NCBI GenBank assembly: GCA_023101885.1
Contig: JALPQD010000294.1
Location: forward strand, 1,229,501-1,293,500
Source of the DNA: Typhlomys cinereus
Taxonomy: Eukaryota; Chordata; Mammalia; Rodentia; Platacanthomyidae
Direction: 5' to 3'
Length of the DNA stretch: 64,000 nt
Shown piece after piece: positions 1 to 12,169 of the stretch. Position numbers and translations under genes: made by a program. Numbering within the stretch: the stretch's first letter is position 1; every line of letters begins with the position of its first letter. The notes beneath the pieces were generated by a model, which saw nothing but the letters and a program-made list of their open reading frames with translations, was not told the DNA's origin and made no database searches.

Positions 1-2627
1 TTGTCAATGCCAAATTTTTAGATTGGTGGAAGGAAGACAGTTCAAAGAAGAAGAAAAGAAAGAAGGAACAATAAAGACAAGAAAGGAGATGGGAAACATG
101 TTCTTTTTTGTCCAGGACTGTGCCCCTCCTGCTTGTCTAGTTGAGCTTGCTCCACTGGGGACATGGAGGATGTGTGTGCTAGAGTCTTATTGTCACAGTC
201 AACCTGTCTGCTTTTACTTGCTGATGACCTGCTTTGCATTCTGTGGTACAGTGAATGTCCCTCCCCAACTCTGGCTCCAACCACAACAGTGGGTTTTTGT
301 GAATGGTTTGTGAATGGAGATTTTTGTTGATGGTCATGCCCCAACTCTGTCATCACCCTGATCACTCATCACCTACAGTATTTCCTCCCAGAACTCCAAT
401 TTTCATACACTTTATCCCTGTACTTAGCACGTTTCAGGTAGAAGAGACATTTAGATATTTAGCATTATTTTTTTTTTCAAACAGAAAGTGGAAGCAGGGT
501 TACCAGAAGGGTTCAGCCTAGAATCCAAACCTGCTCACCTCCATGCTTTGCTCTAGACCACACAGACCATGACAGTACAGAGGCATTTCCAGCCAGAACC
601 CCTCCTGTATGAGCTATTCCCAACTGGCCTTTTTCTCATTTAAACTGCTCAGCAGTGTGGAAGGCAAAGGCCAAGAAGTGGCTTTAGCGGTCCCTTTGTT
701 TTCTATGAAGAGAAATCTTCTTCCTAACAGTAAAGATTTAACATGTATTTTTGTGCTTGATTTAATTTTGACATGACACTGTTGTCACAGGGATAGTCAG
801 AGGTATTCTGCATCCAACATCTATGATGTTGTCTCATGATATACAAGGCACAATGGCATATTAGAATACCGTGGATTACCAAACTCATAAGTGAACAGGC
901 GTTTTGCAAACACGATCTTGTAAGATCTGAACAAGAACTTAGAAGTCGTTGGTTCATCTTCCTCACTGACCAGCCAAAGTAATGAAGGCCTGAAAAGGCA
1001 GAGTGACTAAGTGGTTAGTATTAAAAAGCAGGGTTGTGTGTAATTTTACTATGTTCCCTATTAAAGTGCAGATGGATAAACATCTCTGAATAAAAACCCC
1101 TTAGTCTCCTCCGGCCTCATGACTTCATGAGCCCAGCACGTTAGATGTGCCCTGTCTTTGCTCCAGTGATGGACATGATGACAGCGTCCTCCCTAGGGTC
1201 CAGAGACCGAAAATCTTCCCAGCTAGGAATTTCCTTATAGCTCTCTGGGCTATATGTGTCTTCTGCTCACTTTTATTAACCTATCTCTACTTAACCTTTT
1301 CTGGGCTAATTCTTTATATGGCAAAACTAAACTTTTTAAATCTGTAACTCTGATCGTCCCTTCTTTCTGCTAGAGATATGGCTCACATTCTTTTTTTTCC
1401 CCAACCTCAGCTCCATGGATTCCATTCTTGTAGCAATAATCATAGAAGATACTGGGGTAGTATTTTCTTTTTTAATTGCATGTGAATGATTTAACAGTCT
1501 AACTGGTCTTTTCATACATGTACATTACCTGGTTTGTTCCTGCCAGTGCTTGGAACTGATGGATTTGCCTTAGCTTGCTAAAAGCTTCCTTTTATGGTTT
1601 CAGTGTCTAGAACAATAGTTCAGTGATCCCAAACACAAAAATCGTCAAAATATTTCAAGTACATATGTAAAACACAGTCCGTGCATGAGTGGACCTAACT
1701 CATGATATTTGTAGAGTAATCATTTTAACCTTGTGAACACAGGAGTCTTTATTTATTTACTTTATTATGTTTTAACTTCATTTCGTCTATTGATAAGTGG
1801 TGTGATAGAAACTTGGAGGGCAAGCACAACAGGGCCAAAACAATGCGGCAAAGAGAAGGGACTTGAAGACCATCCAGCTTTGGGCAAATGCCACAAGTGA
1901 ATATTTGCTTCATGTGTTCACATGAGTCAGAAGGCATAATAGGGCATAGCTTCAGCTGTATTTTCTTTGGCATAGTAAGATTTCAGGGCCAAAAGGAAGC
2001 TGAGAGGTGGTGGAAGAAGCAAAGAAAGTTTGATAAGTAAGATGAGCCTTTTCATGGATGTGGATCAGAAAATTTATTATTTGGAGATGTAGTGTGGCCC
2101 ACACAGGAACTGGTATTTGTGCATCTTTGTTGTATTAAATGGATGAGAGGAAATATAGAGTGTAAATCTGAATATAGAGTAAAAATTTGAATAAAATACC
2201 TCATCTGTTTTTTTCAGGATGTGTGTGTGTGTGTGTGTGTGTGTGTATCTTTTTAGTATTTAATCTTGAGATAATAACCTTTTTGCTTTAAAGATTTAAC
2301 ATCGTTTTGAGATTACTTCCAAATGACCCATTTCAGCAGGATTTAAGCTTACTTCTCTGAGTTGTCACTAAGATATTCAAAAAGACATTTGTTATTTACT
2401 TTCCTGTTGCCAGTCTGGTTTAGCTATTGGTCTTATATTTTGAATCTTTTAAAGTTTGAAGTCTTTCATTAAGGAAATTTAGATGGATTCCATATGGGAA
2501 GGGTTTAGAAAAATGACTAAATAGTTTCTGAGCCTCCTTTTCTTATAGAAAATATTATGCTTTGTATATGTATCTTTTTAAAGTGATAAAAATAGGAAAA
2601 CGCTGTTGCTAAGTAGACTGACATCAG
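1..2627. other. Unassigned non-coding DNA
   Basis: I see no exon, RNA gene or full repeat that I can name here. The reading frames present are short, overlap on both strands and show no family resemblance. A CpG-containing stretch at about 1141-1340 has some character of an old rodent repeat, but I cannot place it in a family. A GT microsatellite lies at 2221-2246 and is listed separately. Confidence 0.6.
2221..2246. repeat. (GT)13 microsatellite
   Basis: Uninterrupted GT dinucleotide run directly after a T-rich segment. There is no SINE body next to it, so it looks like an independent simple repeat rather than a retroposon tail. Confidence 0.9.
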
Positions 2628-2845
2628 AAGCACATGAGTTTCAAGCTGACTTGGCCTTTATTAGCTCTGTGGTAAGGAGTGTGTTTCTAGCCTGTCCACG
2701 TTTTTGTTTTCCCAACTTGTGAATAGAGGTAATAATGTTTTATTGTAGAGTTCGCCAAATTAAATATAGTAGTACATGGAAAAAGCTTTGCAAGTACTTG
2801 ACATAAATGATCACTGAATGTGAAGTTCTATTAATAATGATAAGC
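2628..2845 (+). repeat. MIR-like ancient SINE
   Basis: The order of segments follows the mammalian-wide MIR consensus: a loss-of-function tRNA-like left part, then the core reading as a T-rich 'cctcagtttcc'-type segment (here 'tttgttttcccaacttgtg'), a GAGGTAATAATG-like segment near 2726, and an end resembling 'agcgcttagcacagtgc' and 'taagtgctcaataaatg' (here near 2785-2820). The copy is strongly diverged. Assignment is by eye from the known consensus order; the exact subfamily cannot be given. Confidence 0.6.
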
Positions 2846-3930
2846 AATACTAACATAAAATCCTAAAGGTTTTAGTACTTGGAAAGTTTAAGCTAGGCAC
2901 TGTAGAGTTTAATTATGTGAAAATTTAGAATTATTATTTAGAATTATTTAGAAAATTTAACAGGGCATTTATATAAAGAATATGAAGAATTTGAGCTGTT
3001 GTAACACAGTGTACTTATATTATAATTAAGAAAAGAATACTTGGGTATATTTCCTACATCCATTAATGTCATCACCATTTATCCAGCGGATCAAACCAGA
3101 AACACTTTCTCATTTTTTTGTGGTCACACAAATCCAGTGCCTACAAAGCACTCCAAATTCTGTCTCTTTTATCTTCCTTCTTTTTTTCTATTTCCATCAC
3201 CATATATAGCCCTATGATCTTTAACCTAAGTTACTCTAAGCTTACTTAGGTATCTGCTTCAGTCCACCCATCAGTCTGTTTCTCTAATAACAAATATCCT
3301 TGTGTCAATTTGCACATTGATTCTAGTTTTTTTTTTCAGAGTAATAGATGACATTAGGTTAATTTAGATGGAAATACCCACACATTGTGTGTGGAACTAT
3401 TCTTTGGATGGAATCCTACACTGTATAAGAAACAAAAAGTGGACTGAACACACCACATTCATTTCTCTTTGTTTTCAGACTGTGGTTGTGATGTGACCAG
3501 CTGCTTCAAGCTCCTGCTGACTTCACAGCCATGATGACCTTTATCCTTGACTCGTGAGGTTTTTATCAGGATATTTATGAATTTAAAATTATTTAGAATG
3601 GCTATGGAAATAGTGAACAAATGAGATAAAGCAAAACGTCAAGGAAAGAAGAAACAGATGTATGAGTTAATAAAGTGGAAAGAAGAGGAGAAGTGGGAAG
3701 AATTTCTTAGCAGGGAAAAAACAATGGACTAGGAAAAAGGGAAAAGAAAAAGGAAACTGAAAATGATTTCCTAGTAATGAAGAGGTTTAATAATAAGATA
3801 AGGTAGATATAAAAAATAAAAAGTAAAAGTATAGTAAGAGTATTTTAAAAAATAAGGTGGAGTCAGAATACTACTAAATGTGGAGTAATGGTAGTGGGAG
3901 GAGGAAGAAACGAGACAAAAGAAACTTAAT
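2846..3930. other. Unassigned AT-rich non-coding DNA
   Basis: AT-rich sequence, becoming purine-rich (GAAA/GGAA type) on the plus strand from about 3590 to 3920. I can name no repeat and see no coding potential. The right edge is the left target-site duplication of the L1 insertion at 3943. Confidence 0.55.
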
Positions 3931-3942
3931 GAAAATATTGTC
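3931..3942. repeat. Left target-site duplication of L1 insertion A
   Basis: The 12-bp string gaaaatattgtc occurs here and again at 4533-4544, flanking the L1 3' end. A match at the A-tail end is typical of target-primed reverse transcription. The two bases following it (cc) are not in the L1 consensus and may be untemplated or part of the target. Confidence 0.85.
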
Positions 3943-4532
3943 CCAAGGGCATTGCAGGAGCACAAAACTGAAAAAAAAAATCAGCAAACCATAATCCAGA
4001 ACATCAGAGACTCTATATCAATCACCTGGAACTAGGCCAACCTAATCTCTCCCCATCCTGAAGCTCAGGGAAATTTGTGGAAGAGGAGGCGGTAAGATTG
4101 TAAGAGCACAAGGATGGGAGGAGCAATGATATGCAAGCTACTCCACACAAGATAGGGCCAAAGCAATCATATTTGAACTTTACATGCCCTGCGCAATGTC
4201 CAACACACTATTGACCTCACAAAGTCTACATTTGCTAAAGGCACTAGGATCCTAGGAGGCAAGGGATTGACAGCCACAGTAGTGTTCCTGTGCTTAATGG
4301 GAACACAGAAAAGGGTTCTGAGAAATGCCACTGGGTCCTTGCATCTCATCGGAGAGGAGGACCCAGAGGAGAGTTTGGCATGCACATTAAAGGATGCTCC
4401 AGGGATGGGAGGGGGGCACTGGAGGATGGGGAGGAATTAGGGAGGGGAGGGGGGCATAGCGGGATAGGGGGTTGGAGGGAGGGGGAGACCAGTGTACCTG
4501 TTAAGTTTGTATGAGTGGAAATAAAAAAAAAA
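3943..4532 (+). mobile_element. 5'-truncated L1 3' end (insertion A)
   Basis: About 590 bp of L1 3' UTR ending in an A-rich tail. It aligns segment by segment with the 3' UTR of the full-length copy ending at 48908: the 'gggcattgcaggag' start, the 'ctatatcaa..cacct' box, the 'gccccctcttcc'-complement box, the G-rich purine tract at 4400-4490 and the terminal 'gtgtacctgttaagtttgt'. The target-site duplication gaaaatattgtc is perfect at 3931-3942 and 4533-4544, so this is a genuine retrotransposition event. It carries no ORF. Its 5' boundary lies within a few bases of that of the insertion at 37149-37746 (see findings). Confidence 0.9.
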
Positions 4533-4544
4533 GAAAATATTGTC

Positions 4545-5929
4545 TTAAATAAAAAAGCATTAAAATTAGATGTATATACACAGAGGGAGTAACAAATAAA
4601 AACATTTAAAATTTAAGTAAATTCATTTGCGTAGCTTTTTTCTAAGAAAAGTGAATTGTAGGGGTCAAAAAGAAAAAAGGAATGAGACATTGGAGCAGCT
4701 TCTTCCTAGATTTTCAAAAACGAGAATTTCTTCAGCGAGCCCATGAACACTGTCTTTGCTGTGGTTTGTGCTGCTGCTGAGTTTGCTTTGGCCTGTCTGT
4801 CTTCACTGTGGTAGTTTTCCTTCCTTGCATAGTATGGCCCCAAGACCACGTTTAGTTTCACAGTCTATGGACTGAGCAGGTTCTTTTGACCTCCTGAGAC
4901 TCCTTCACATTGCACCCCATAGAGCAGCTGTTTTAGTTGAGTTTATCTCCCAGGTACACTGGGAGTGGGAAGCAAACATAGCACTGAGATCAAGGCCTTC
5001 TGAGTATTAATGAAGGGATGCCACACTGGGGCATCTGAGTTCTTGAGACTCCACAGCAGTCAACGACAAATGCATGGCTCCTGAGTTTGAACCAGTGCTG
5101 GACCCAGACTCAGAGCTATCAAACTACTACTCAATTGTTGAGATCTGTACCTGGTCACCACGTGCAGGGCTTTCTTTGCTTCAGCATTGTCCAGTCTGAG
5201 CACAGCCTCCCTCCAGCTGCACCCTTTAGCTTGCTAGTGTCTTGCCCTTCTTTTCTCCCCAACTGCTTCTGAGGACTCTCCCTCACCTAGGCGTTGTGAT
5301 AGACCACAGGCTCCGTCACCTGTGAATGATCCTTCTTGTCAGGGCTCAGGAGTAGCTCTGTTTTTAAATATTGGATTCTCTCTCTCCAGATCATGCCCGG
5401 CCACTGCCCTCTGAGTCATAAGGAGTGACGAAATGGGATCTCTTTCCACTGCTGATCTGTCTGCCAAAGAAATTACAGTGTCACTAAAACCCAATTCGGT
5501 TTGAGTCTTGTGAGGTCTATGAGCTTTTCCCAAGAGTGATACTGTCTAGCCTTTACCTGATTTACCTTTTAGAAGTAGCTTTTGCTCCCCTACCTATGCT
5601 GACCCTCACACTCATCCTCATTCTACACATCACTTGTGGTCTCCTTTTTAGGGCTCCTTTCACTTCTTTTGTTGATTTCTGAGAAATTTCCTCTCTTTCT
5701 CTGGAATAAAAACATTTCCTATTCTGACTCTCTTTCACCTTCTCACACAAAGTAACCCTTAGTTATCACCTTACCTAAGACAGTTTTCTTTTCCAGAATA
5801 TTAGAAGTGCCTACTTAAAAAAATCAGAAAGATAGCAAATATAATACGTAACTTAATGATGCACTTTGGGGTTTTGGAAAAACAAGAATAAGCTAAACCC
5901 GAAATTGGTAGGTAGAAAGTAATCATTGA
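4545..5929. other. Unassigned non-coding DNA
   Basis: No recognisable gene or repeat. The small frames at 5087-5272, 5339-5533 and 5562-5750 lie on opposite strands, have no family resemblance, and lack splice or start context worth calling. Confidence 0.55.
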
Positions 5930-6835
5930 AATCCGGGCATAATTAATGAATTAGAGACAATGGCAAGCAATTTTTAAAGGCAATCAACAAAGCAAAGAGT
6001 TGGTTTTATTTTGGAAAGATAAAATCAAAAACCTTTCAGCCAAACTAACCAAAAGAAAAATAGAGAAGACCCAAATTAATAAATTAGAGTTGAAAAAGGA
6101 GATAATGCAAGAATGAAATTCAGACACCAATAAAATTCAGAAATTTATTACAGCATACCTTAAAGACCTATGTTTCACTAGTTTGGCAAATCCAAAAGAA
6201 AGGAATGCACATGAACCTGCCAGAATTACACCAAGATGAATAAACAGTTAAAACAGGTGTATCAAAAATAGCAAGATAGAAGCAGTCAAAAAAAAATCTC
6301 CTAAATAAAAAATGCTCAGACCCAGATGGAATCACTGCTAGATTCCACTGAACCTCTAAAGATGAACTGTTAATAACCCATTCTAAAACTATTCCATAAA
6401 GTGGAAAAGAAATACTAATACCAACAAACTCTTTTAATGAAGCCAGTATTACTATTTAAACAAAACCATTGTATGTAAACAATAGAAAAATTTCAGCTAT
6501 AAAGAATGAGGTCATGTCATTTGCAGAAAAATGAATGCAACCAAAGATAATTGGTTTGATTAAGCCAGTGTCTGAAAGACAAATGCTCCATGATTTTTCT
6601 TGCCTATTCGTAGTTCCTAGATTTTATACAGATAAAATCATATATGTATATATGACATGAAAGTAAAAATAAAACTGTCTGGAGGGACAAAGGAAATTAA
6701 CAGAAGGGAGAGGCACAAAAAAGGAATGGATGATATATGTCCAACATGTATTTGTATGAAAGCATAAAAATTAACAAAATTAAAAATTAAATAGCAACAA
6801 AAGGTAATAATCATAAGAAGAACTTACAATAAATT
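5930..6835 (+). mobile_element. Fossil L1 fragment (ORF2 relic plus 3' part), internally deleted
   Basis: Plus-strand sequence at about 6000-6470 translates, through many stops, to the L1 ORF2 stretch before and into the reverse transcriptase, including the block that reads PDG in intact L1s (near 6325, 'gacccagatggaatc') and the following 'NSFNEAS'-like block near 6430. At about 6500 it jumps to the C-terminal end of ORF2 ('aaagaatgaggtcatgtcatt' region) and then 3' UTR-like sequence. The catalytic FADD block is missing, so most of the reverse transcriptase has been deleted. It is heavily diverged compared with the two full-length copies in this window. Confidence 0.75.
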
Positions 6836-6964
6836 ATAAAATGTAGAATTGATTAAAGTTTGGAAGATTTGATGCTATTCATATCAAAAGAGTACTTGAA
6901 CAGAGACCCCAGTATTTTAAGGGAAATATTGGGGAAATGAAAGGCTTACATGAAAAGAAATTTT

Positions 6965-7274
6965 GGTGCTGGAGAGATGGCTCGGTCATTAAGACTCTGC
7001 CTTGCAAGCAGAAGAACCTGAAATTCAGTTCCCAGATCCCATGTAAAAATGTGAAGTGGAAATAGTGGCCTCCTGTACTTCTATCTCTGGCAGACGCCTG
7101 GAAAATCCCAGAGCGAGGCAAAAAGGAAGTAAAAGTAATCCAGAATAATTCCTGAAGTTACCCTTGGACCCTCACAGGGACACACAGTACCCACTTGTAC
7201 ACATGCACACACACACACACTCCTACAACATGCACCCACATATGTACCTACCAGCACATACATGCAAAAAAAAA
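6965..7274 (+). mobile_element. DIP-type tRNA-derived SINE
   Basis: The head 'ggagagatggctcggtcatt' is a B2-superfamily tRNA-like start with an A-box region, followed by a B-box-like 'aattcagttccc'. The body then departs from mouse B2 ('tggcagacgcctgg', 'atccagaataattcctgaag', 'acccttggaccctcacaggg') and ends in a CA-rich tail and poly-A. The same body occurs at 12.2, 29.7, 50.9, 52.2 and 63.3 kb. The DIP name follows from published knowledge that dipodoid rodents carry a B2-related SINE with its own body; membership is inferred. Confidence 0.8.
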
Positions 7275-10200
7275 TTTCTTTGATAGCTTAACACTGGACC
7301 CAAGTCTTGAACCCCTAGAAAGGGTGAAGACAGATGCTATAGGTAGATTTAGCATTTGAGCAAGAACTGCATTGCAGGTAAGCTGGTTAAGGTTCAGATT
7401 AGAAAGTCAGTTGTTTGACCAATGAATAGCAACAGACAATGGACCATAAGAGGCTGGACAATAGAGATTGAGCATAAAGCTAATGGCGGTAGGAGTTATT
7501 AAAAGCATTGTTTTAGAGATGGTAATATACACAGTGCTGGGGGGAAGCTGAGGGTGATGTAGATATGAGAAATAAAATAGACAGTCCATCCAGGGTTTTA
7601 GAAGTGCTAATGGAAAGAGCTAAGTTGGTAAGTGGACTTTGTTACATGAATAATGTATCTCATTTCAGTTATGTGGGCATGAGATCATGAAATTGCACAC
7701 TAGGAAGGACATCTGTGACTGTATGAATTTGTGGAACCCTACTTAAGGGTGGAACTGAAGCTGGAAAAGTAGATTTTTGGTATTTTCATGTTAAAGGATA
7801 GCATTGACATCTTTAAACTCTCAGTATTTAACAAGTGAAGTCATAGGTAGTGAGAAGCCTAGGATTTGAGTCTTCACTGCACTATGGCTGGAGACAAGAA
7901 GAGGAGCCTATAGAGAGCAGTGAATTTCAAGAGACTCTCAGAAGAGGAGGCACCAGTACAATCCAGGACAACAGGCCAGGAAGAGTCTAACTACAGATAC
8001 AGTATAGAAAGGTTGGTAGACCAAAAAGCAAACTGTTGTCAAGGATTTTATTGTTTTTCTTCTTTAAAAATATATTTGAGACATTTGAATGCCGGGTAGT
8101 ATAGCAAGATGAGAGTGCTAAAATCTGATGTTTGTTATTAGTAAGAAGTTTTGGGGAGACACAAGAAATGTTCTAAGATATATGTTGATTGAATAAAAGC
8201 GTTAGCATTTGAGAAGAGCAAAGATCCTAGATATACATTGGAGTTATGTGGCAATTAAAAAGAGGAAAGTGTAGTAAAAAATAAAAAAGCCTTCAGATTT
8301 GTAGGTTTAGGAGAAGTAAATTTGTGAAAGATCAAGAAATGGTACATAGTATGTTTGGAAACTGAATTTGATTTGGTAATTATTATGGAAAGGACAAACT
8401 CAGCCAGGAAGAAATTGCCACAGTTTATTCTTTTTGTGCCAAAGTTTTCTCATTTGGAAAAACAAGGTAATATCTCTTTGTTTTTAAATGAGACATTGTT
8501 TCAAACTTGTTTGAAAATAAAATTACACTGAGCTAAGTAAAGAATACATCCAGTTATGAGTATAGGATGCACGTTTTTCCCTATTGTTAGAGTCCATGAT
8601 GGAATGAATGGAGGATTAGTGGGAGAATATTTGAGTCTAGGATTAGAGTTGGATTTGACAGGAGAAGCAATTAGGAGGAATTGCAGATGAAGGTCTACCA
8701 TCAAAGACCTAATAGAATAACATTATCCCTGTGTGTACTTAGCAAATACTTGTTGATAGACATTCTGGCCAGTAACTAATTACAATGTGATGACCAAAGA
8801 CCAACTTCTTGGAAGTGGAATTGTTAATACAGGAATAGAATACCAGGGGAGTTTGAGGAATTTCCTTCCCTGCAGATGTTTGTTCTAATGTGACTGTTCA
8901 ACAGTCTGAAGATAATTTGGGGAAAACCCTGCCTGAACATGGGGGGAGGGGATACATTAAATCATTTTAAAGAACATCATTGTTCCTATGTCTCTACTCA
9001 TGTCATCTCACCCTAGGGTCATATGAACTAATCTGTGAAATGCCCATCTTTATCCTTACCCAGCCATAAATATAAACTGTCTTTTCTTTGGACTATTTTC
9101 ATATGAAACATTACAGTGGAAACCCTAGCTCTGTGAAGTTTTCGGTATCATTAAAAATTTCACAACTTAGCCAAAAGAAAGAGCTCCTTGGTCACATCGA
9201 AGCATCCCTTAGGAAGATGTTATCTCTGAGGCTTTGTATCATATCGAAAATATCTCTTCTCACATATTCTTACTGACTTTTGGGACTGCTTTGTTTTCAA
9301 ATATGAAGCTGAAAAATTTGATCCTTATTCCAACAGTTTTTGGCAATAAAAATAAAATTAACCACAAGCATGTAGCTTTCCTTCCCACCCTAGTCCCAGT
9401 TTTCCTCTTGACTCTCTCCCAACCGCAGCTACCTCAGTGGGTCTCTCTCTAAAAGTTTGATTGTGTTGGCTTACCTCAAATGTAAAAGAAATCTTATTTC
9501 CTTCTCACCTTCCTAACTTCTCCTATCTGTCTGAAGTTATTAGTTTGTCCATGATAAGATGAATCTGTGTCTCTGTGTTTGCTATAAATACAATCAAAAT
9601 TATGTTAACATTTTCCATTTCTTTTTAGGTTTTTAGGGTATCTGGTTAAGGTATTTAAAGCAGCTCATGAATAGGGTACTTAGTGATACAGTACTTAGGT
9701 GAGACAGTCATTAAGACTACTTTATTTACATCATTTTATTGTAATGCTTCAAGTATGTGAATGACAAAGCGTATACACACACATATATGAGCAGATCCAA
9801 CAACATGGTCATAGTCATGACTTAGTCATTTGAAATGCTGGCTCAAATAGGAACCTGCTGCTCTGATATGTTCAGCCGTGAAAAGCAAAGATGACATTCT
9901 TTCATTACTGTCATGGTAATTAATCAAGTTCATACTGCTAATCTTGTAAAACATCTTTTCATAGTGCACTTAAAAAAGTCTTAAGTGTTTTTATTCCAGT
10001 AAATCATGGAGGGTCAAACCCTTATGGTTCACATGTAGTATAGCTAACAATTAAAATTTAAAATGGAAACCAGGTCTTTTGTTTCCAGTGGCTCTCGGTG
10101 CAAACAAATATCCTATCATAAATGGTAAACATCTTGTACTATATAACTCACTACATATTTTACTATAGTTTTTTTTTATTTTTCAAACGTTGTGATTTTA

Positions 10201-11233
10201 TTTAAAGTGTTTAAGCTTGCTAGGATTTTTGCGTTCCTTTCAAGTCTGCTTTCTGAGCTGTACTTCAGGATCCTGTGGAAAATGTTACCAAACACAGTGA
10301 TGTTCTCTCAAGCTTTCAGAAACCATGATTTATGCTAATACTAGAAGGATGATTTCTGTTTAGTAAGGTGCTTTCACTAAGAAATCTTTCACTAAGAAAT
10401 CTTTGGCATTTACTAAAAATAACTGAATAGCAAATACACAGCCTTCCCGTGTGCCATGCAAGAGCACAGTCAGCAGCTCACGCCCACTGAAGGACAGTCA
10501 GTCAGTGGCAGGTGGCACAGGCTCAGGTACAGAAGACGGGCTGCATTTCAATGAAAAACAAAACAAAATAAGAGTTGATGCAAAATAACTTGATGCATAA
10601 TAATTACCTGAAATTCTTACCTGCTATTTTCAAAAGATTGATCCTTTTTTTTTTCAAAATTAGGTAAAATACCAGAGTGTGGTAACTTTTAAACTCAGTG
10701 CATCAGTTTGCTTAAAAACAAGCAAACAATAAACTATGGGGTCCATAGAAGCATACAGGGTGGGAGTGAGTGAGAGGAACTGGTGAAGGAACAGAGGGGA
10801 GGGGGAGGGAGGAAAGCTGAAATGAATACTCAATATATTTGTAAAAGTAGAATAATAACAATAAAACTATCATATATATTATATATTATTTCCACTGAAA
10901 ATCACATTAAACACTACGGCAAAACTAAGAAGCCAATGTGGTTGCTGCTCAGTGCTCTTTCTGTCCTGGGACACACTGGTGCACTAGGCAACCATGGCCC
11001 TTCCTACACACATCCATCATCCTTCTTCACAGAGCCTGCCTTCTGGCAGGGGGATATCGTGTCTGAGGAAACATTTCAGTATGTGTAGAGTATTGAAAAG
11101 AAAAGTGAAGATTTAAGATGACAGTGTAGCTGATTAAATCATCAGTGCTGAGACTTTTCCTGAAACAAAGTCTCTTCTGGTTTCCTTTATTCAGTGACTA
11201 GGAGGATGGGGCATTTTATCATTTATTTGAAAT
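7275..11233. other. Unassigned non-coding DNA
   Basis: About 4 kb with no gene or repeat I can name with confidence. Points seen: a 15-bp tandem duplication (ctttcactaagaaat, two copies) at 10371-10400, an AT-rich microsatellite-like patch near 10870, and a candidate conserved non-coding stretch at about 9800-10040 that contains 'catggtaattaatcaag', a homeobox-type AT core. None of the reading frames is longer than about 100 codons. Confidence 0.5.
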
Positions 11234-11251
11234 GATAGATAGATAGATGAT

Positions 11252-11304
<53 letters not shown>

Positions 11305-11320
11305 AAGAAAGAAAGAAATA

Positions 11321-11392
<72 letters not shown>

Positions 11393-11396
11393 AAAG
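11234..11396. repeat. (GATA)n then (GAAA)n microsatellite
   Basis: A short GATA run (11234-11249) leads into about 36 units of GAAA with GAGA and AATA interruptions near 11292-11322. The long Phe/Leu/Ser-repeat frames on the minus strand here are translations of this tract and not genes. A poly-purine tetranucleotide run of this kind often grows from a retroposon A-tail; the B3-like SINE immediately to the right is in the matching orientation. Confidence 0.95.
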
Positions 11397-11399
11397 GCA

Positions 11400-11545
11400 T
11401 TTATAGATAGCATGTGTGCAGAGGTCAGAGTGCAGGTCAGAAACCTGTTCTCTCCTTCTACCATGTGGACTCCAGGGATGGAATTCACGTTGCCAAGTTT
11501 GCACACAGGTACCTTTATGCACTGGGCCAAGTTTCCAGTCCTGCA
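11400..11545 (-). mobile_element. B3-like SINE fragment
   Basis: On the minus strand the sequence runs head 'gactggaaacttggcccag', a B-box-like segment, then 'ccatggagtccacatgg' and 'agaaggagagaac', the order of the rodent B3 SINE. The GAAA tract at its left would be its degenerated A-rich tail. It is diverged, and no target duplication was visible. Confidence 0.55.
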
Positions 11546-11961
11546 ATTTATTATTTAGACAGATTCTTTATGCAACTGGTTGAAATGATTCTATGTTTAG
11601 TTGTATATGTTCAAGCTAGTTTGTTAGTGATATTGGATCACTAGGTGTTAAATTTTCTGGTCAAAGAAAGTGTTTCAGTTTTAAGAAAAGAAGTCAAAGT
11701 AATTCTTAAAAATGTTTTCCTGATAGATTTGATAAAATATGTGTAGTGATCATTAAAATGTTTTGTACCATTAAAACAGTTTTATGTAAAAGGGAAAGAC
11801 ATCAAGAGGCCCCATACTTCCCTCAGAGACTAATGTGGGTTAACTCTGGATGGCAGTGAAGGGGGGCAACTCTATCCAGTAATATGCCCACTGGTATATT
11901 TTTATTGCTCCAACAAGTGCCCAGACACATCATTAACAATATCTCAGGTGGGACTTCTAAG

Positions 11962-11962
<1 letters not shown>

Positions 11963-12052
<90 letters not shown>
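11963..12052. repeat. (CA)45 microsatellite
   Basis: A 90-bp CA run broken only by a T at position 12003. The Cys-Val frame on one strand and His-Thr frame on the other are artefacts of it. Confidence 0.97.
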
Positions 12053-12053
<1 letters not shown>

Positions 12054-12169
12054 GGAAAGAAATAGAAGCAGAAGGAAGATGGGGTGGGGGAGAACATTTA
12101 TAGTGGGGAAAACACGGGGATTGGGCTTGGATAATAAGAGGTAGAAATGATACAAATACATGTCTTAAA

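Noticed and set aside
11191..11546. Overlapping minus-strand frames rich in Phe, Leu and Ser, looking like a hydrophobic repeat protein
   Set aside because: They are three-frame translations of the GAAA microsatellite; open frames in all frames are expected from a tetranucleotide without stops.
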